Shown here one piece after another: positions 1-22,489 of a stretch of DNA of 64,000 nucleotides; position 1 is the stretch's first letter; each line of letters starts with the position of its first letter. The stretch is from Hofstenia miamia (taxonomy: Eukaryota; Xenacoelomorpha; Acoela), in NCBI GenBank assembly GCA_004352715.1, contig SCFE01000116.1:1415578-1479577 (forward strand). The letters run 5' to 3'. The translations under genes and the position numbers were made by a program. The notes beneath the pieces were generated by a model, which was given only the letters and a program-made list of their open reading frames with translations, was not told the origin of the DNA and made no database searches.

Positions 1-1
1 A

Positions 2-656
2 TTAGAAGGTCATATAAATAGAAAACATAAAAAATCACGGGTGTATCTATGCACTGAATGCAAATTATTTTTTCATGATGAGAGACTGTTTTCTGAACAC
101 AGTGCAGTTGTTCATGAACGATTGACGCCACCCTCCATCAATGAGATTAATTTGCACAAGACAAATACTGCGTGTAAGGGAAGCTTTGCCTGCTTTGAGA
201 GTCAGCAATTAAATGCGGTGGACATTTATTTGCCATTCCATCTAGCCTACCCGTCTATTGCAAAAATTATTAAAGAGGATGTGGCCAAACATTTTTCCGC
301 CAAAGTTTATTTAACATCAGAGGTTGAACTATCGCGAACAGATGGAGGTGAAGAGAAGCGAATCATTCTACACCCTACAAGTAAACCAGCTTCAGTTTTT
401 TGTACGGGACTTTGTAGGGCAACGTATTCTCGAATGACAAATGAGCTCGCAAATTATATTACCATTTATGCAAACAACGGATCAGGATGGACTGTTAAAA
501 ATATAAACAATGTAGGGCTACGTATCACCAAATATAGACCAACCCGCGCTGGAACATTTATTCTGCTACCAGATTGCTTGAAGAAAAACAATTTCTTTTC
601 AAACCCAAAGACTGGCGATTCTAACCAGTGTTTTTGGATGCAATTTTGGCGTGTTT
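2..656 (+). CDS. Partial C2H2 zinc-finger / PolB-like protein of a Polinton or virus-like element
   Basis: The frame is open from the window edge into the gap at 657, so both ends are missing. It shows the tail of one zinc finger (a LxxHIxxKH pattern right at the edge), then a full C2H2 finger (CTEC, 12 residues, H, 4 residues, H). About 170 residues later comes a segment of the form GSGW...NI..L.I.KY.P...G.FI.LP..L, then NPK..D.NQCFW. From memory, this combination is usual ahead of the polymerase in large type-B DNA polymerase proteins of Polintons, adintoviruses and related animal mobile elements. No polymerase motif is visible because the sequence enters the gap. No frameshift is seen in the visible 218 codons. 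It could belong to the same kind of element as the late genes at 23-28 kb, but nothing links them directly. The assignment is by pattern only. Confidence 0.5.
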
Positions 657-1656
657 NNNNNNNNNNNNNNNNNNNNNNNNNNNNNNNNNNNNNNNNNNNN
701 NNNNNNNNNNNNNNNNNNNNNNNNNNNNNNNNNNNNNNNNNNNNNNNNNNNNNNNNNNNNNNNNNNNNNNNNNNNNNNNNNNNNNNNNNNNNNNNNNNNN
801 NNNNNNNNNNNNNNNNNNNNNNNNNNNNNNNNNNNNNNNNNNNNNNNNNNNNNNNNNNNNNNNNNNNNNNNNNNNNNNNNNNNNNNNNNNNNNNNNNNNN
901 NNNNNNNNNNNNNNNNNNNNNNNNNNNNNNNNNNNNNNNNNNNNNNNNNNNNNNNNNNNNNNNNNNNNNNNNNNNNNNNNNNNNNNNNNNNNNNNNNNNN
1001 NNNNNNNNNNNNNNNNNNNNNNNNNNNNNNNNNNNNNNNNNNNNNNNNNNNNNNNNNNNNNNNNNNNNNNNNNNNNNNNNNNNNNNNNNNNNNNNNNNNN
1101 NNNNNNNNNNNNNNNNNNNNNNNNNNNNNNNNNNNNNNNNNNNNNNNNNNNNNNNNNNNNNNNNNNNNNNNNNNNNNNNNNNNNNNNNNNNNNNNNNNNN
1201 NNNNNNNNNNNNNNNNNNNNNNNNNNNNNNNNNNNNNNNNNNNNNNNNNNNNNNNNNNNNNNNNNNNNNNNNNNNNNNNNNNNNNNNNNNNNNNNNNNNN
1301 NNNNNNNNNNNNNNNNNNNNNNNNNNNNNNNNNNNNNNNNNNNNNNNNNNNNNNNNNNNNNNNNNNNNNNNNNNNNNNNNNNNNNNNNNNNNNNNNNNNN
1401 NNNNNNNNNNNNNNNNNNNNNNNNNNNNNNNNNNNNNNNNNNNNNNNNNNNNNNNNNNNNNNNNNNNNNNNNNNNNNNNNNNNNNNNNNNNNNNNNNNNN
1501 NNNNNNNNNNNNNNNNNNNNNNNNNNNNNNNNNNNNNNNNNNNNNNNNNNNNNNNNNNNNNNNNNNNNNNNNNNNNNNNNNNNNNNNNNNNNNNNNNNNN
1601 NNNNNNNNNNNNNNNNNNNNNNNNNNNNNNNNNNNNNNNNNNNNNNNNNNNNNNNN
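657..1656. other. Assembly gap of 1000 N
   Basis: Round-number run of N, so the true size is unknown. It cuts off the PolB-like frame on its left and LINE reverse-transcriptase sequence on its right. Confidence 0.99.
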
Positions 1657-2065
1657 TGTTACTTGATCAGACAAATCATTTATGTAAATATTAAATAATA
1701 AGAGACCCAAAATTGTACCCTGAGGAACCCCATTTTTAGTGCATACCCAATCTGAAAAAGATTCATTAATTTTAACTCTTTGCATGCAATTGTATAACTC
1801 GAGATAAGACCTATGCTGTCATTAGAAAAACCTAGAAATTTAACTTTTTGTAGTAAGATACTGCGGTCTATGCAATCAAAAGCTTTCAAGGTCTAAGTAA
1901 GCCATTTTTATGTAGCTTGTATTAAAGCGTTGCTTGTAGAAATACCTTTACAAAAACCATATTGTGTTTTGGAGTAGAGATCAGGTTTACAAAGATGCTT
2001 GTTAATTTGATTAAAAAGAATTAGTTCAAAAATTTTAATTTATCTGGAAAAGGGAGTGTCTTGTA
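1657..2065 (-). pseudogene. LINE reverse-transcriptase fragment (N-terminal half)
   Basis: Read on the minus strand, the pieces follow the order of a non-LTR retrotransposon reverse transcriptase. First comes a FELILFNQINKHL stretch and a QYGF motif, then KAFDCIDRSILL (RT motif A, usually KAFDTVDH), then NGVPQGTILGLLLFNIYIND (motif B, usually VPQGSVLGPLLF). The motifs fall in different frames with in-frame stops, so the copy is dead. It runs into the gap at 1656. The family is probably CR1/Jockey-like, which I cannot settle by eye. Confidence 0.75.
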
Positions 2066-2239
2066 CAATTATTTAAAATGTAGCATATTGGTTCAGCTAT
2101 TAAGTCACCTGAGAGTTTTAGGAAACACGTTGGTATTAGACAGAGTCCACTGGATTTATTTTTTAACATTGTATCGACTTTATGATTTCATAAGATATTC
2201 TTTATTCAGATAAATATTGACAATTAAAAACTGATAATT

Positions 2240-3022
2240 TATCTGAATAGCGTCAAAAATATACAAACATACATACAAATACATACAAAAGCAAAGTATA
2301 CTATACAATAAATCTAACAGGCTAGGGAGAAATTACTAGGAGATTTCAAGTACGGGTTGTTGAGTAATCATTGTTGTAGAATTTGTATCCTAACCATGAT
2401 TGTCCTGAGATATTCTTTTGCTTAAGATAAATTTTAATTTGTTTCTTAAAAGCTTTTAGTTTTTCAATATTCTTTATCTCTTTAGGTAATGAATTCCATG
2501 TTCTGATAGCGGTATTAATAAATGATTCTTTCAAGACTTTTTTTCTGTACTTAATGCAGGAAAAATGTTTTGATCTGGAGTTTTGTTTATGAATAAAACC
2601 AGGCATTGAAATCGTATTATAAGGTGGTAAGTTCTTGAGTTTAAAAAATGTCAACATAGTATTCAAAATGACAAGCTGTCTTGGAAAAAGGATTGATTTG
2701 GAAATGTAGTCTTTAGTTCTGGCGGAATTTTTCTTTGAGACATTAAGTGCCCATTTTAATTGCACATCAAGTTTCTTGAAAAAAGCATCTTTTATAATAA
2801 TATATTTGCATAATTTAGATGACTCATTATAAATGCATGAAAAAATTGAATTATTGCACAAGCTGGTAATTGCATTACTATCATTGACATGTTTCTTATA
2901 CCAATGGCTAATTTTCGAACTATTGCATTAATGTGAGATTCAAAATTTAGCTTAGAATCAAAAATTACTCCTAGGTACTTGAAATTATCTACAGTCGGGA
3001 TGCTAATATTATTTTGTTGCAA
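2240..3022 (-). pseudogene. LINE 3' fragment: end of RT and C-terminal domain
   Basis: The first minus-strand piece (3022-2792) carries FKYLGVIFDSKLNFESHI, the late RT/thumb signature of CR1/Jockey-type LINEs. The second piece (2861-2346) ends with AIRTWNSLPKEI, the usual C-terminal motif of these proteins. The two pieces overlap in different frames, so one frameshift separates them. Below the stop (2240-2290) lies a run of TGTA-type short repeats, as expected for the 3' tail of such elements. This piece lies upstream, in reading direction, of the RT N-terminal fragment at 1657-2065, so the two are separate insertions or a rearranged copy. Confidence 0.75.
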
Positions 3023-4755
3023 AGCGAAGAGAAAGAGGTTGGAGTTCCTTTGGGTTTATTAAGGCAAAAAAGTATGTTCATAATTTCATAAATTTAAAAA
3101 TGAAGCTTATCCATTGGCGCCCTTGCCTTTACAGACACTAGAAGTTTTGTACGCTCATACAATGTGGCCAAGAAACCCTGGACTATATATTTTATTAATT
3201 GTTTATACTATTAATTGAAATACAAATGAATGATGAATACTCAGTTTACAGCATTGGAGATATTCGAAAAGTTTTCCTTCACTGACAATGCATTATCAAT
3301 CAAAGGTTAATAGAGTTGGCCGCAAATTCTTTAGAAATTAAGCTCTTGAGTTGATTGTTTTTGGACATTTCACATATGCCTTATCTTTCATAAGAAATCC
3401 ATCTCAATCAACCTTTGTGAAACAGTCTAGTGAAGTGTGCCTCATTGATTGATGGAATCTATTGCCAATGAAAGAAAGCAAATCGAGTAACTGTTGATGT
3501 GAAATTTACCTTTGGTCTAAACTAATAAATGAGCAATTTATATTTAGAGTGCACTTGTATTTTCTATCTGATAATTAATACTTTAAAATATTAATAAAAT
3601 ATATCGGCCAGGACTTCTGAGTCCCGCTGTATATTTGTAAATTATGCAAAATGTATTAATATTTTGCAAAATCTGTAATAATTTATGAGACACTCCACAA
3701 AAATGTTGCTATTTACATCATACACATGGTAGTAAGTTTTTCAAGACATCTTTTATTCAAGGAAAAACCTTAAAAACATTTTAAATCGTATGAAATCCGC
3801 AATTTGATGTTGAGATAGTTTTTTAAAAGCCTATGAATACCTCGATAAATTTACAAGGGATGTGGCCACTGCACCTGCTAGACTAGTGCAGTATCGCAAT
3901 TGTAGTGATGCGAGCCGATATGATATTAGTAGTCTTTGGATAGTCTCATCGTTAAATTGCAGTAATGTATACAATACATATTGTAAATTTATAGATGATT
4001 TTTAACCATTGTTAACTTTGAAAATTACTTAAATACATTGAATTTTGTGAATATAGCATGTAAAAATTAATTTAGAATCCATGAAGGCAAAAGAAACACT
4101 AAAACTGCGTGAAGAAAGAATTGACATAGTTTAAAGCACGATTTCATTTGTCAGTTTTGCTAACCCAGTGCAGCAGGTGCCTTCTGAGAAATCAATTGTA
4201 TTAAAAAACTGTTACATTACATTTTTCCTACAGGATTATTTGTTAAAGTTTTCTCCAAAAAGCATTTGTAGTGTGGAACTAAGAAAATTTAAAGTCCACT
4301 ATTAATCAAATTTATGGGGTGGGTGGCACAACATTTTGGCTGCCATAGCAAATGTGTTTTACAAAGGAATGCTATGTTGCAATTCATTGTGTTAATGACT
4401 TTCTTGAAAATCATATTTTTGAATAATTGATAAAGTAAATTACCACAAATAGAGTTATATGTAATTAACATTTAGGGTCATTAAGCAAATCGGAACTCAA
4501 GGATAATTTTTGCTATCTTTGCTAGTGTAAGTCCTTATTTGTATAAAAGAACATTGAAAATATCAAACATTTTGAAATTATCACTACAATATTAATTATA
4601 AAAGTGCCATCTGAGGAGATTATATGACAAAAGACTAAATACTATACAGACCGGTCCAGGCTTATTTTTCTAAATTAAACGAATGTTTTCTCAATGAAAA
4701 AACTGAAAAAAATCTATTTCTAATATAATATACACAAAATAAAATTCTCTAAAAA
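3023..4755. other. Intergenic, no gene seen
   Basis: AT-rich sequence between the LINE fragment and the thiolase stop codon. Short frames here (for example minus 4289-4471) resemble no known family and have no splice context. The part next to 4755 should hold the thiolase 3' UTR, but I found no canonical poly(A) signal in the first 150 bases past the stop. Confidence 0.6.
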
Positions 4756-7700
4756 TTACACTTTTTGAAGGATAATTGCAATCCCTTGACCGCCGCCAAT
4801 GCACGCCGAGCCAACTCCATATTTCTTTGATGTATTACTAAACCACCAATGTAAAATTTCAGCAATTAGATCGATTTTGCTAATAATTTATGGTCCATTC
4901 AGACCCTTTGTGCAGAGCGGACATTATCAAATTTTGGATGTACACAGCGGTCAAATGAAGGCCCAGTTTTGTTCACAGTGGTCAGTATAACTATATATAT
5001 ATATATANAGAGCATCATATTATTTTCAAATAATTATGAATGGAACATGAAATCCCTTGGTATTCTTCAAACCAGTATTAAAAGTTAGTTTCCACTGTTT
5101 CTACCAGAGTTTAATTGATTTTTAATGAATTTGTTGACGGATCGCTTCAGGCATCCAACCTAACGTATTGGTTTTACAAGAGCCACGTGAAAAGAGAAAC
5201 CACTAAAAAAAAGACTCAAAACAGTTAGACATTTCAACCACAGACGGATAACAAACTTTCGAAGAGCAGTTATTGACGTTTTGGTAATGTGTGCGTCGAA
5301 AAGTGAATCATGCTCATCTACCGCTTTTAGTACAACAGCCTACATTACTTATTAAAAACAGCCGTCTTCAATGTCGCACCTCCCATTATAAATTGAATAA
5401 TATATTGAATTTACAAAAAACAAAGACGATATTTGCAAGCTTTAGTAGAAAACGTTGGCATTTTAAAAAAGCAAGAAATCGTGAAAAACAATCATATATC
5501 ATCTGCAATGAATAAATTTTAAAAATGTCAATAGATAAAAATTAGTCTTTAAAAATATATATAAAATGGCCTCATAATATATTGTTTTCAAAGATATGTG
5601 GCTTACAGCTGCATTAAATATGGAACAGAACAATTTTGTGAATATGTATTATAGCATTCTATGCATTTAGGAGAAATGCGAATTTTGTTTTACTTATAAA
5701 AAACAAAAATCAGACATGTACTTTGTTTTTAAAACATGCGTTTTTCATTATTTTAATCAAAACGGATATCAACAATAATTGATTAACTGAATATTTACTG
5801 TTTCTATTTTGAAATAAGTTATTTGTAAATCAAATGAATTTGTAATAACTAAATTTCAAAAATTGAAAGTTATTTGGTTTCTTCTGAAACGCATTTCAGA
5901 ATATTCTGTTATAGGAAATTGAAACCGTCCTCGAATTTTGAAAAATATCAGTATTAGTCAATATAGCCTACTTCAATTGATGAGCAATATGTGCTGTTAT
6001 TCTGCTGCCACTCGCTGCAAGAGGATGACCAATTGAAATACCACCGCCATTAATATTACTTTTAGCCCGATCTAAACCCAATTCCTTTTCGACAGCCAAA
6101 TATTGAGCCGCAAAAGCTTCATTCACCTAAAAAAATTGAAAAAAAGAAAATACATTTCACATACTTCAACCATATCCATATCATCTAGTCTTAAATTACT
6201 AGCAGTTAGGGCTTTTCTAATTGCAAAAGCAGGTCCTATCCCCATGATTGTGGGGTCGCAACCTGCGATACCATAGCCAACTATACGAGCCAATGGTTTC
6301 AAATTATGTTTTGAACAGGCTTCTTCGGACGCAATAATAACTGCACCTGAGCCATCGTTTATACCCTAAAATAAAAAAGTCAATTATCAGAAAAAATCCT
6401 GGTCCTTGGCTGAAGGGGTAGATAATTGTACCCTTAAGACCCATAAAAAGTATACAGCAATTGCAATAACACGATATTAAAAAATGCACCGAAGCGTTTG
6501 CAGCACTGACAAGACCATCTTTAACAAATACTGATGGAAGTTTTTGAATCATTTCGAAAGTTGCGTCATACCTTGGATGTTCATCGATAGTGAAATATTT
6601 TTCTTTGCCTTTTACCTTAAGAGGAATAGGGCAAATCTCTGAATCATAGATGCCATTATTTTGTGCTAAATGCAAATGTATATATTTTATGATAAATTAA
6701 TTATCTATAATACTACAATAATGGACCCGATTTTGTTGCAATTCTATACTCTTTTGCAATAGGTGTTACCATGCTTTGAATGTGCTTATAATATTAAATG
6801 ATTAATTAAGGAGTGTCATATAATAAAATTGTGAATAAAAATCATTTTACCAATGTATGATGATCACATTTATTACTTATTTCGTTTCTAAAATATTAAA
6901 AACACAACATATGGTTTGTTTAAAGTTTATTCATTTATTAAATATCGAATACAGCATAGCACGGGTAGTTTCCTAGTATTACTAAAAAATATCAACACTA
7001 GTATAGAAACTAAAATATGTTTGAGACAATATATATCCTTATTTTATAGTAATTTATAATATACAAAAAGGGAAGCAGAAATTAGTATATTATGCATACA
7101 TCAATGCAAAACAAAGTCAGGAATTTTGTATGAATTTCAATGAAAATTAAATGGTACTATAGCTAAAAAATACCATTAATATATCGCTGTAAAGAAGTAA
7201 ATGCGAATTCATCACACATTTCACGAGTGATTTCATATTGTTTTCCGAGCTTTTCGGCAGTTATTGCCATTGGCATGTTAACATAGGAGTCATTTAATCC
7301 AGCAAACAACAAATCTGTGAACTAAATGTTATGAAAAAATAATAAAAAATCTTCTTAAATGTATGAAAAATATACCAGTGCGGTTTCGTAGAAGTTAATT
7401 TTGGTGTGAAAGAATACAACTAAAATGACAAAATACCTTATACTGTTGACCAAATTTTGTCCCAAATCTAACATCGTACACAGCAAATGGTGTCATACTC
7501 ATATTTTCAGTTCCTGCCGTTAAGACAATATTAGAATCACCCAGCAGTATTTCCTATAATAGCATTGAGAAGAATATCCTTCGTCAACGTTTACCTGAAC
7601 AGCATTAATTACTGATTGAAAACCAGAGCCGCATTGACGATTAACTGATAGCATAGGCTTTTCTAACGAGACTCCTGTTTTCAGACCGACATGACGACCA

Positions 7701-7989
7701 ATATATAAGGCATCAGGAGAAGACTAATAGTTCTTCGCAAGCAAATATTTAAAAAAATTCTTACAGGTATTACATTACCAACAACAACTGAATCAATTTG
7801 ATCGGGAGTGAGTTTTGCAGCAGCAATCGCAGCCTTGCTCGCATGAACTGCTAAATCAGTAGGAGTGATACCTTTCAGAGATCCACCAAATTTTCCAAAA
7901 GCCGTTCTACAAGCCCCCACAATATAAATACCTAAGAACAATAAATACTAAATTACATAGAAAATCTCACCTTTCTTTAAACCCAACAT
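4756..7989 (-). CDS. ACAA2: 3-ketoacyl-CoA / acetyl-CoA thiolase (ACAA2-type), nine exons
   Basis: Thiolytic cleavage or condensation of 3-ketoacyl-CoA and acetyl-CoA, the last step of fatty-acid beta-oxidation. Exons in transcript order: 7989-7971, 7931-7765, 7723-7595, 7553-7437, 7321-7174, 6665-6490, 6365-6165, 6126-5972, 4837-4756. All introns are GT-AG and phases agree. The total is 1194 nt or 397 residues, the same length as human ACAA2. Catalytic features are complete: nucleophile Cys in [10 protein letters not shown] (about residue 93), [15 protein letters not shown] with the active-site His (about 353), and the second Cys in SACIGGGQG (about 383). The start [16 protein letters not shown] aligns with the non-cleaved N-terminus of mitochondrial ACAA2. 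The last intron (4838-5971) is the longest and contains a TA run with one N at 5008. The start lies about 200 bp from the end of ABITRAM on the same strand. Cytosolic ACAT-type activity cannot be excluded. Confidence 0.93.
4992..5008. repeat. TA dinucleotide run ending in a single N
   Basis: Short (TA)n inside the last thiolase intron. The lone N at 5008 probably marks a sequencing or joining problem. Unlike the other N joins in this window, no duplicated flank is seen here. Confidence 0.8.
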
Positions 7990-8105
7990 CTGTCTATGCT
8001 ACCAACTAAAACAGAAAAATATAACTAAGCTTCATCAAACGAAATTATTCCATAATACATGGAGATATAGAATAGATAAGCAATGATATATTGTATGGTT
8101 AGTTC

Positions 8106-8108
<3 letters not shown>

Positions 8109-8140
<32 letters not shown>
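8109..8140. repeat. (AT)n microsatellite
   Basis: About 16 AT units in the short interval between the thiolase start codon (7989) and the ABITRAM stop codon (8192), where the thiolase promoter should lie. Confidence 0.95.
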
Positions 8141-8142
<2 letters not shown>

Positions 8143-8191
8143 AATTAATTAAACTAGATGAAATAGCTAGCATTGAAAACCAAAAAGTTCA

Positions 8192-11100
8192 TCAATCCAT
8201 ATTAAGCTTTCTACCATTTGTAACAAACAATAAATATTTATCTGAGGAAAAGAATTTTTCAAATTGTTTATGACTAGTCCCCGATACGTTTACAATAGCA
8301 ATAAATCCTCTTCCTTGCGGTTCTGTTTTTAGCAAGTGTGGTTCACTAAGAAGAGTAGTGTTCACCTCAAGTAGATTTCCATCTAGCCAGTTTCGAATGA
8401 GATAAACTTTATCCTAAATGTAAATAAATATTAAACTGTACTTTCTATGCTTGTTGAAAAAACATTATTCTAAAATTACTTGGAAATGGTGGTTGTGTTT
8501 GTCTTTCAACATATTTCTAATTACTATAACAATTATCACATGCCGGAATTTTTTCTTGTTTTCTCATTCTAGAATGAAAACAGAACAACTGCCGCATTTG
8601 TAAAAATGCATGTTTAACAATTGTATATATCCGAAAGATTAAACTGTCAATAATAAAAATAGTTATTGCAAACAATCATTTAAAAGCGCACCCAGTAAAA
8701 ATTGCAAGGAATAATCCAAGGATGTGTCAAGTATTGATTTAAACATTTCGGGAAATACAAAGGGTATAGGGTGGCATATAGAAGTGCAAGCGTGAGTAAT
8801 ATGAAACTTTCATATCAGATTTTATTGTACCAATCGAAGCTGTTAGAATTACGAAATGAACTTTTCTAGAAATACATGCATTTAGCGCAATCATGTTCGG
8901 TGAAATGATAGGTTAGTTAGATGCGGGAGCGCGTATCTGTCACACAAAGGTCGGTCAGGTGTGACCGCGTAATGTCATCCTATACTCGTTTTCGGAATTG
9001 CCAATGCTTGACACACAGAACAATAAGATTATTCAATTCTAATATTTCATTGAAATTGTTTGCAGAATTAACAGGGCAAGTTACATACCTTAGGTTGTAA
9101 ATTATGATCCACACACATGTTTTGCAATGTATGAATTGATGACGGATGGACAGGACACTTATCAGTTTAGTGAACATGAAATTTGAGTGTTTTTCAATCA
9201 ATTTTGATATTTTTTAGTATTTGTATATTTCAATGCAATATTATGTTCAATATATCTGTTGCAGTATAGTATTGTCTTTGTCTAATTCTGCAAGAATGAG
9301 CTTGCACCGCTTGCAAATATTTGGAAATCATTTAATTGCAAAACAATTAGTAAGGCCTAAAATACACGACGATAATTTCTGCGCGGAATTCCTGAGACAA
9401 TTGGTTGTCAATAAAAATAGTTTGCAAGTAAACGATGATTATTTACCCGCGCATAAAATTTAATAGCTAACAAACAGTGAATATTTAAATCACAACCAAT
9501 TATCTCAGGAATTCAGTGCAGAAATAATCATCGTGTGTTTCAGACATAAGATATGATCACAAATAATAAACATTTAGAAGTGATGCAATGTTTTATTGGA
9601 AATTTGTACAAATTTATAAATCCTCTAATTTGAGGTAAATGGAATACCAAATCATGTTTCAAAATTAAGAACAATATAGCTCCTATAAAATTCAGCTGAT
9701 CAAAAAGTCTGAAGTGCAACCCACGAATACTATCAATGAATGAAAATGAATAGAATGGAATCTGAGCAACTAGACACAGTCTGCTATTTAGGATTTATTC
9801 ATATCAATCACTTCGATTTTGCAAGTCAAATCTCACGCTATTCAACTGCTGGAATGCTCCACATGAAGAAGTTGAACAGTTACTCAAAAACATTGACGAC
9901 TCAAAAGCTTATCGCTGTGATTACATTCCGAATTTCGTCCTTCATCACTGTCACCAATTGCTTTTTTAATGGACAAAAAATGTATTATATTTACACATAT
10001 TGACAACCAAACTTTGTTACAAGGAAATAGAAAATTTCATCTGCTGTGTATTTCCTATTTTTCATTCTTGCTCAAGCCTCATGGCCTGATTTTTAGAAAG
10101 CTGCTTTTGTTACTCTCATATTAAAGACCGGGTTATCTTTAATTCTGGAACGTATTATATTCAACTTTATCTACCACAAAGTGCGCGCTAAAATTTCACT
10201 CCGTCAGTTTGGATTTATGGATCGCACTGTGTGGCAGCTAGTCACCTACCTTGATATTCTCTACAACAACCTTGACTCAAATTCCGAAACTGCTGTTATC
10301 TATTTCGATGTCAAAAAGACCTTTAACTCAGTGCCTCACAAACGTTTAGAACGCAAATTTGCCAAATATGGTTTTGATGAGAGATTCATTAATCTATTTA
10401 CTTCCTATCTTACTGAGCGCCATCAATGTGTCAAAGTTGATGGAGTTTTCTCCTCTGTTAAGCCCGTTAAATCTGGTGTCCTTCAAGGGAGTGTGCTTGG
10501 CCCTCTCTTATTTCTCCTCTATATTAATTATTTCTCTGAACATTTTCTCTTTGCCAATGACCTGAAAACCTGCAGTACTGCTCAATTCGCCCATGCCCAA
10601 CATGATATTGACTCTGTCACTGGTCGGTCATCAACGGATTAGATTCCCATCCAGATAAGATAAAACTTCTCCTCCTAAGCTATAGTGACGTCTCCTTAAG
10701 TCTTATGGAAAATCCTATTGAAAGCGTTAGTCTTATTAAGGACCTCGGTCTGTATGTCTAAAATGATTTGAAATGGAACGAACAAGGTTAATATCAAACC
10801 TGCTAAATCCAACCGTGTTCTTAACTACATTAAACGCAATGTTCCCTTCTCTAGACCCATGTTTGTGAAAAAGAATCTATACAATACGTGTATTCTTTCT
10901 GGTTTACCTTACGCTTCTCATTGCTTGCGTCCTTATCTCGTTGGCTTTCGCAATCTTGATATCTTTCAACGGAGAACTTTAAAATGGTTAACTGGATCCT
11001 CAGAATATTCTAGCAACTTACTTGGACTGGATATGCTATCTTTTCATTATAACCTTTAATTCATTGCGAATTTAAGTCTTTTACTACTACTACTACCACA

Positions 11101-11578
11101 TGCTAACCCAGGGCTTATTCGTTGTTATCACAGATGTGAAGAAATACATTGACTAGCTGGTCAATCAATTAATTAAAGTTGCATATATACATTGGGTACA
11201 ATATAAAATAACAAAGCAATAATCTAAAATTCAAAAGGCAACATTTACCTCGCAAACAACTTCGCAAATTACATCCTTTGGTTTTAACCGTTTTGCGCCC
11301 CGCTTTCTCTTTCCAGAAACTTTATTATTAACTAAATTGCCACTGCTTAAATCAAATGAAACTGTGCTTACAGCGCGCAAAGCAGGATGAGTTGGAGCAA
11401 GAGTAATAACACATATATCATTTGAGTGTAATAATAGCAGCTCATCTTCGCAATACCCGTCTCGAAGATCTATGGCATAAAAGAATTTGAAATATCTTTC
11501 GCAAAATGATAAATGTTTGCATCTCTCGCTACAATTTAAAACACAAGTTTCTGAATCAGGTTCAGATTCGGATAACAT
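8192..11578 (-). CDS. ABITRAM: ABITRAM / FAM206A (Simiate) homologue, two exons
   Basis: Small conserved protein described in vertebrates as an actin-binding transcription modulator, with a lipoyl/GcvH-like fold. Exon 1 is 11578-11249 (110 codons, phase 0) and exon 2 is 8413-8192. Together they encode 183 residues, against 181 in human. Exon 1 has family motifs: ERYFKFFYA, GYCEDELLLLHSNDICVITL, HPAL and NKVSGKRKRGAKRL, matching human positions FCEDHC..QHSN.ICVITL and NKVSGKFKRGA. Exon 2 has the RNWLDGNLLEVNTTLL stretch (human VRGRLMEVNENIL) and GRGFIAIVNV (human TEGYIAVVLP). The introns' GT and AG ends are canonical. The 2.8 kb intron holds a dead LINE in the opposite orientation. The start codon faces the ABL start 312 bp away. 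The extreme N-terminus (MLSESEPDSETC) is lineage-specific. Confidence 0.9.
9365..9537. repeat. Imperfect inverted repeat, MITE-like hairpin
   Basis: Arms 9365-9408 and 9492-9537 are inverted copies of about 44 bp sharing GGAATTCCTGAGA-type cores, with a few differences and an 83 bp loop. The element lies in the ABITRAM intron. No target duplication is clear. Confidence 0.7.
9860..11075 (+). pseudogene. Dead LINE (CR1/Jockey-like) reverse transcriptase, antisense in the ABITRAM intron
   Basis: In order: a linker EEVEQLLKNIDDSKAYRCDY before the RT (usual form K.LKALDPSKA.GPDGI); LILERIIFNFIYHKV and LRQFGF; motif A as AVIYFDVKKTFNSVPHKRL; motif B as SGVLQGSVLGPLLFLLYIN; motif C as FLFANDLK where FADDLK is expected; and a thumb region ending RRTLKWLTG. 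The first catalytic Asp of the FADD box is Asn. The pieces occur in at least three frames with stops. A short (TAC)n run lies just past the last coding piece (11083-11100). Confidence 0.85.
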
Positions 11579-11890
11579 ATATTCAAAGCTAAACGATTAA
11601 TCGGATGTTTGTCAAATTACACTTTAATCTTTTCAATTTCACAACTAGTATATTAAAAATGGTAAAGTAAAATGAGATTTAGCTTTACTGCATTACACAA
11701 TAGGAAATTGTCACTTAGAAAGTTTTAGAAATGTGTAGTTAATCGTTTCTTCTATAAGAAAAACGTATGCTGTATGTTACGGGACAGCAATTTTCGTTAA
11801 AATTAAAATTAATTTTTTTTTATCAAGTTGAATTATTTTATGCTGAATTTAGATAAGTATATGCTTGTACGCTACAAGTTATGATAAAAT
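11579..11890. promoter_or_regulatory. Head-to-head promoter interval between ABITRAM and ABL
   Basis: The two start codons diverge with 312 bp between them and no other gene, so both promoters and 5' UTRs must fit here unless an upstream non-coding exon exists. The interval is AT-rich. I see no convincing TATA or CCAAT arrangement. Confidence 0.6.
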
Positions 11891-21973
<10,083 letters not shown>

Positions 21974-22489
21974 TTGTTTTCAATTTAATGTGCTCTATCC
22001 CTAGATAAATGTTATCTGATGGAAGATTCTGGAAATATAACGGTGCTCGTGGCAGTATATAAATATTCTCAAATTGTGTACTTTTTAATTTCGCCTTTTG
22101 TCATAAGTTGTTTTGTTACTATAGATGCGTGTGCTATTATCTTTGAAGTTCTACAGAGATGCTTAATTTTAATGAGCGCATGTAAATAGAGAATAGATTT
22201 ACAAATAATTAGATTTAAAGAAGTTATGACAGTGTTTGTAATTTTGGTTTAACGCCCTTTGTAATAGTTTTGATAGAATTTAATTGATTCTTTATGCCGT
22301 AACGTTTTTCTCAATCACTTTTATATGTCCAGCTTATGTATTAATATTATATCACATTAATTAATTTCCCATTGGTTAGTCATGATTTATCTAGGGAAAA
22401 CGTTTTATTCAGTAAGCTAAATTTGAAAATTTTATTATAATTTCTTTGATCCTAATAATTTCTATTAATGTTTATTGAAATTTAATTTT
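21974..22489 (+). other. Probable ABL 3' UTR and flank
   Basis: About 0.5 kb of AT-rich sequence after the ABL stop, with no frame of note. I saw no canonical AATAAA in it, so the end of the transcript is not defined. Confidence 0.5.

Noticed and set aside
41-1785. Long frames of several hundred residues over 466-1785 and 628-1698
   Set aside because: They consist almost wholly of N-derived unknown residues spanning the gap at 657-1656. Only the flanking ends are real.
4799-4990. Plus-strand ORF at the thiolase 3' end
   Set aside because: It is antisense to the last thiolase exon and the intron beside it.
9740-10003. 87-residue ORF starting MKMNRMES
   Set aside because: The LINE linker motif lies in a different frame of the same stretch, so this frame is a shadow.
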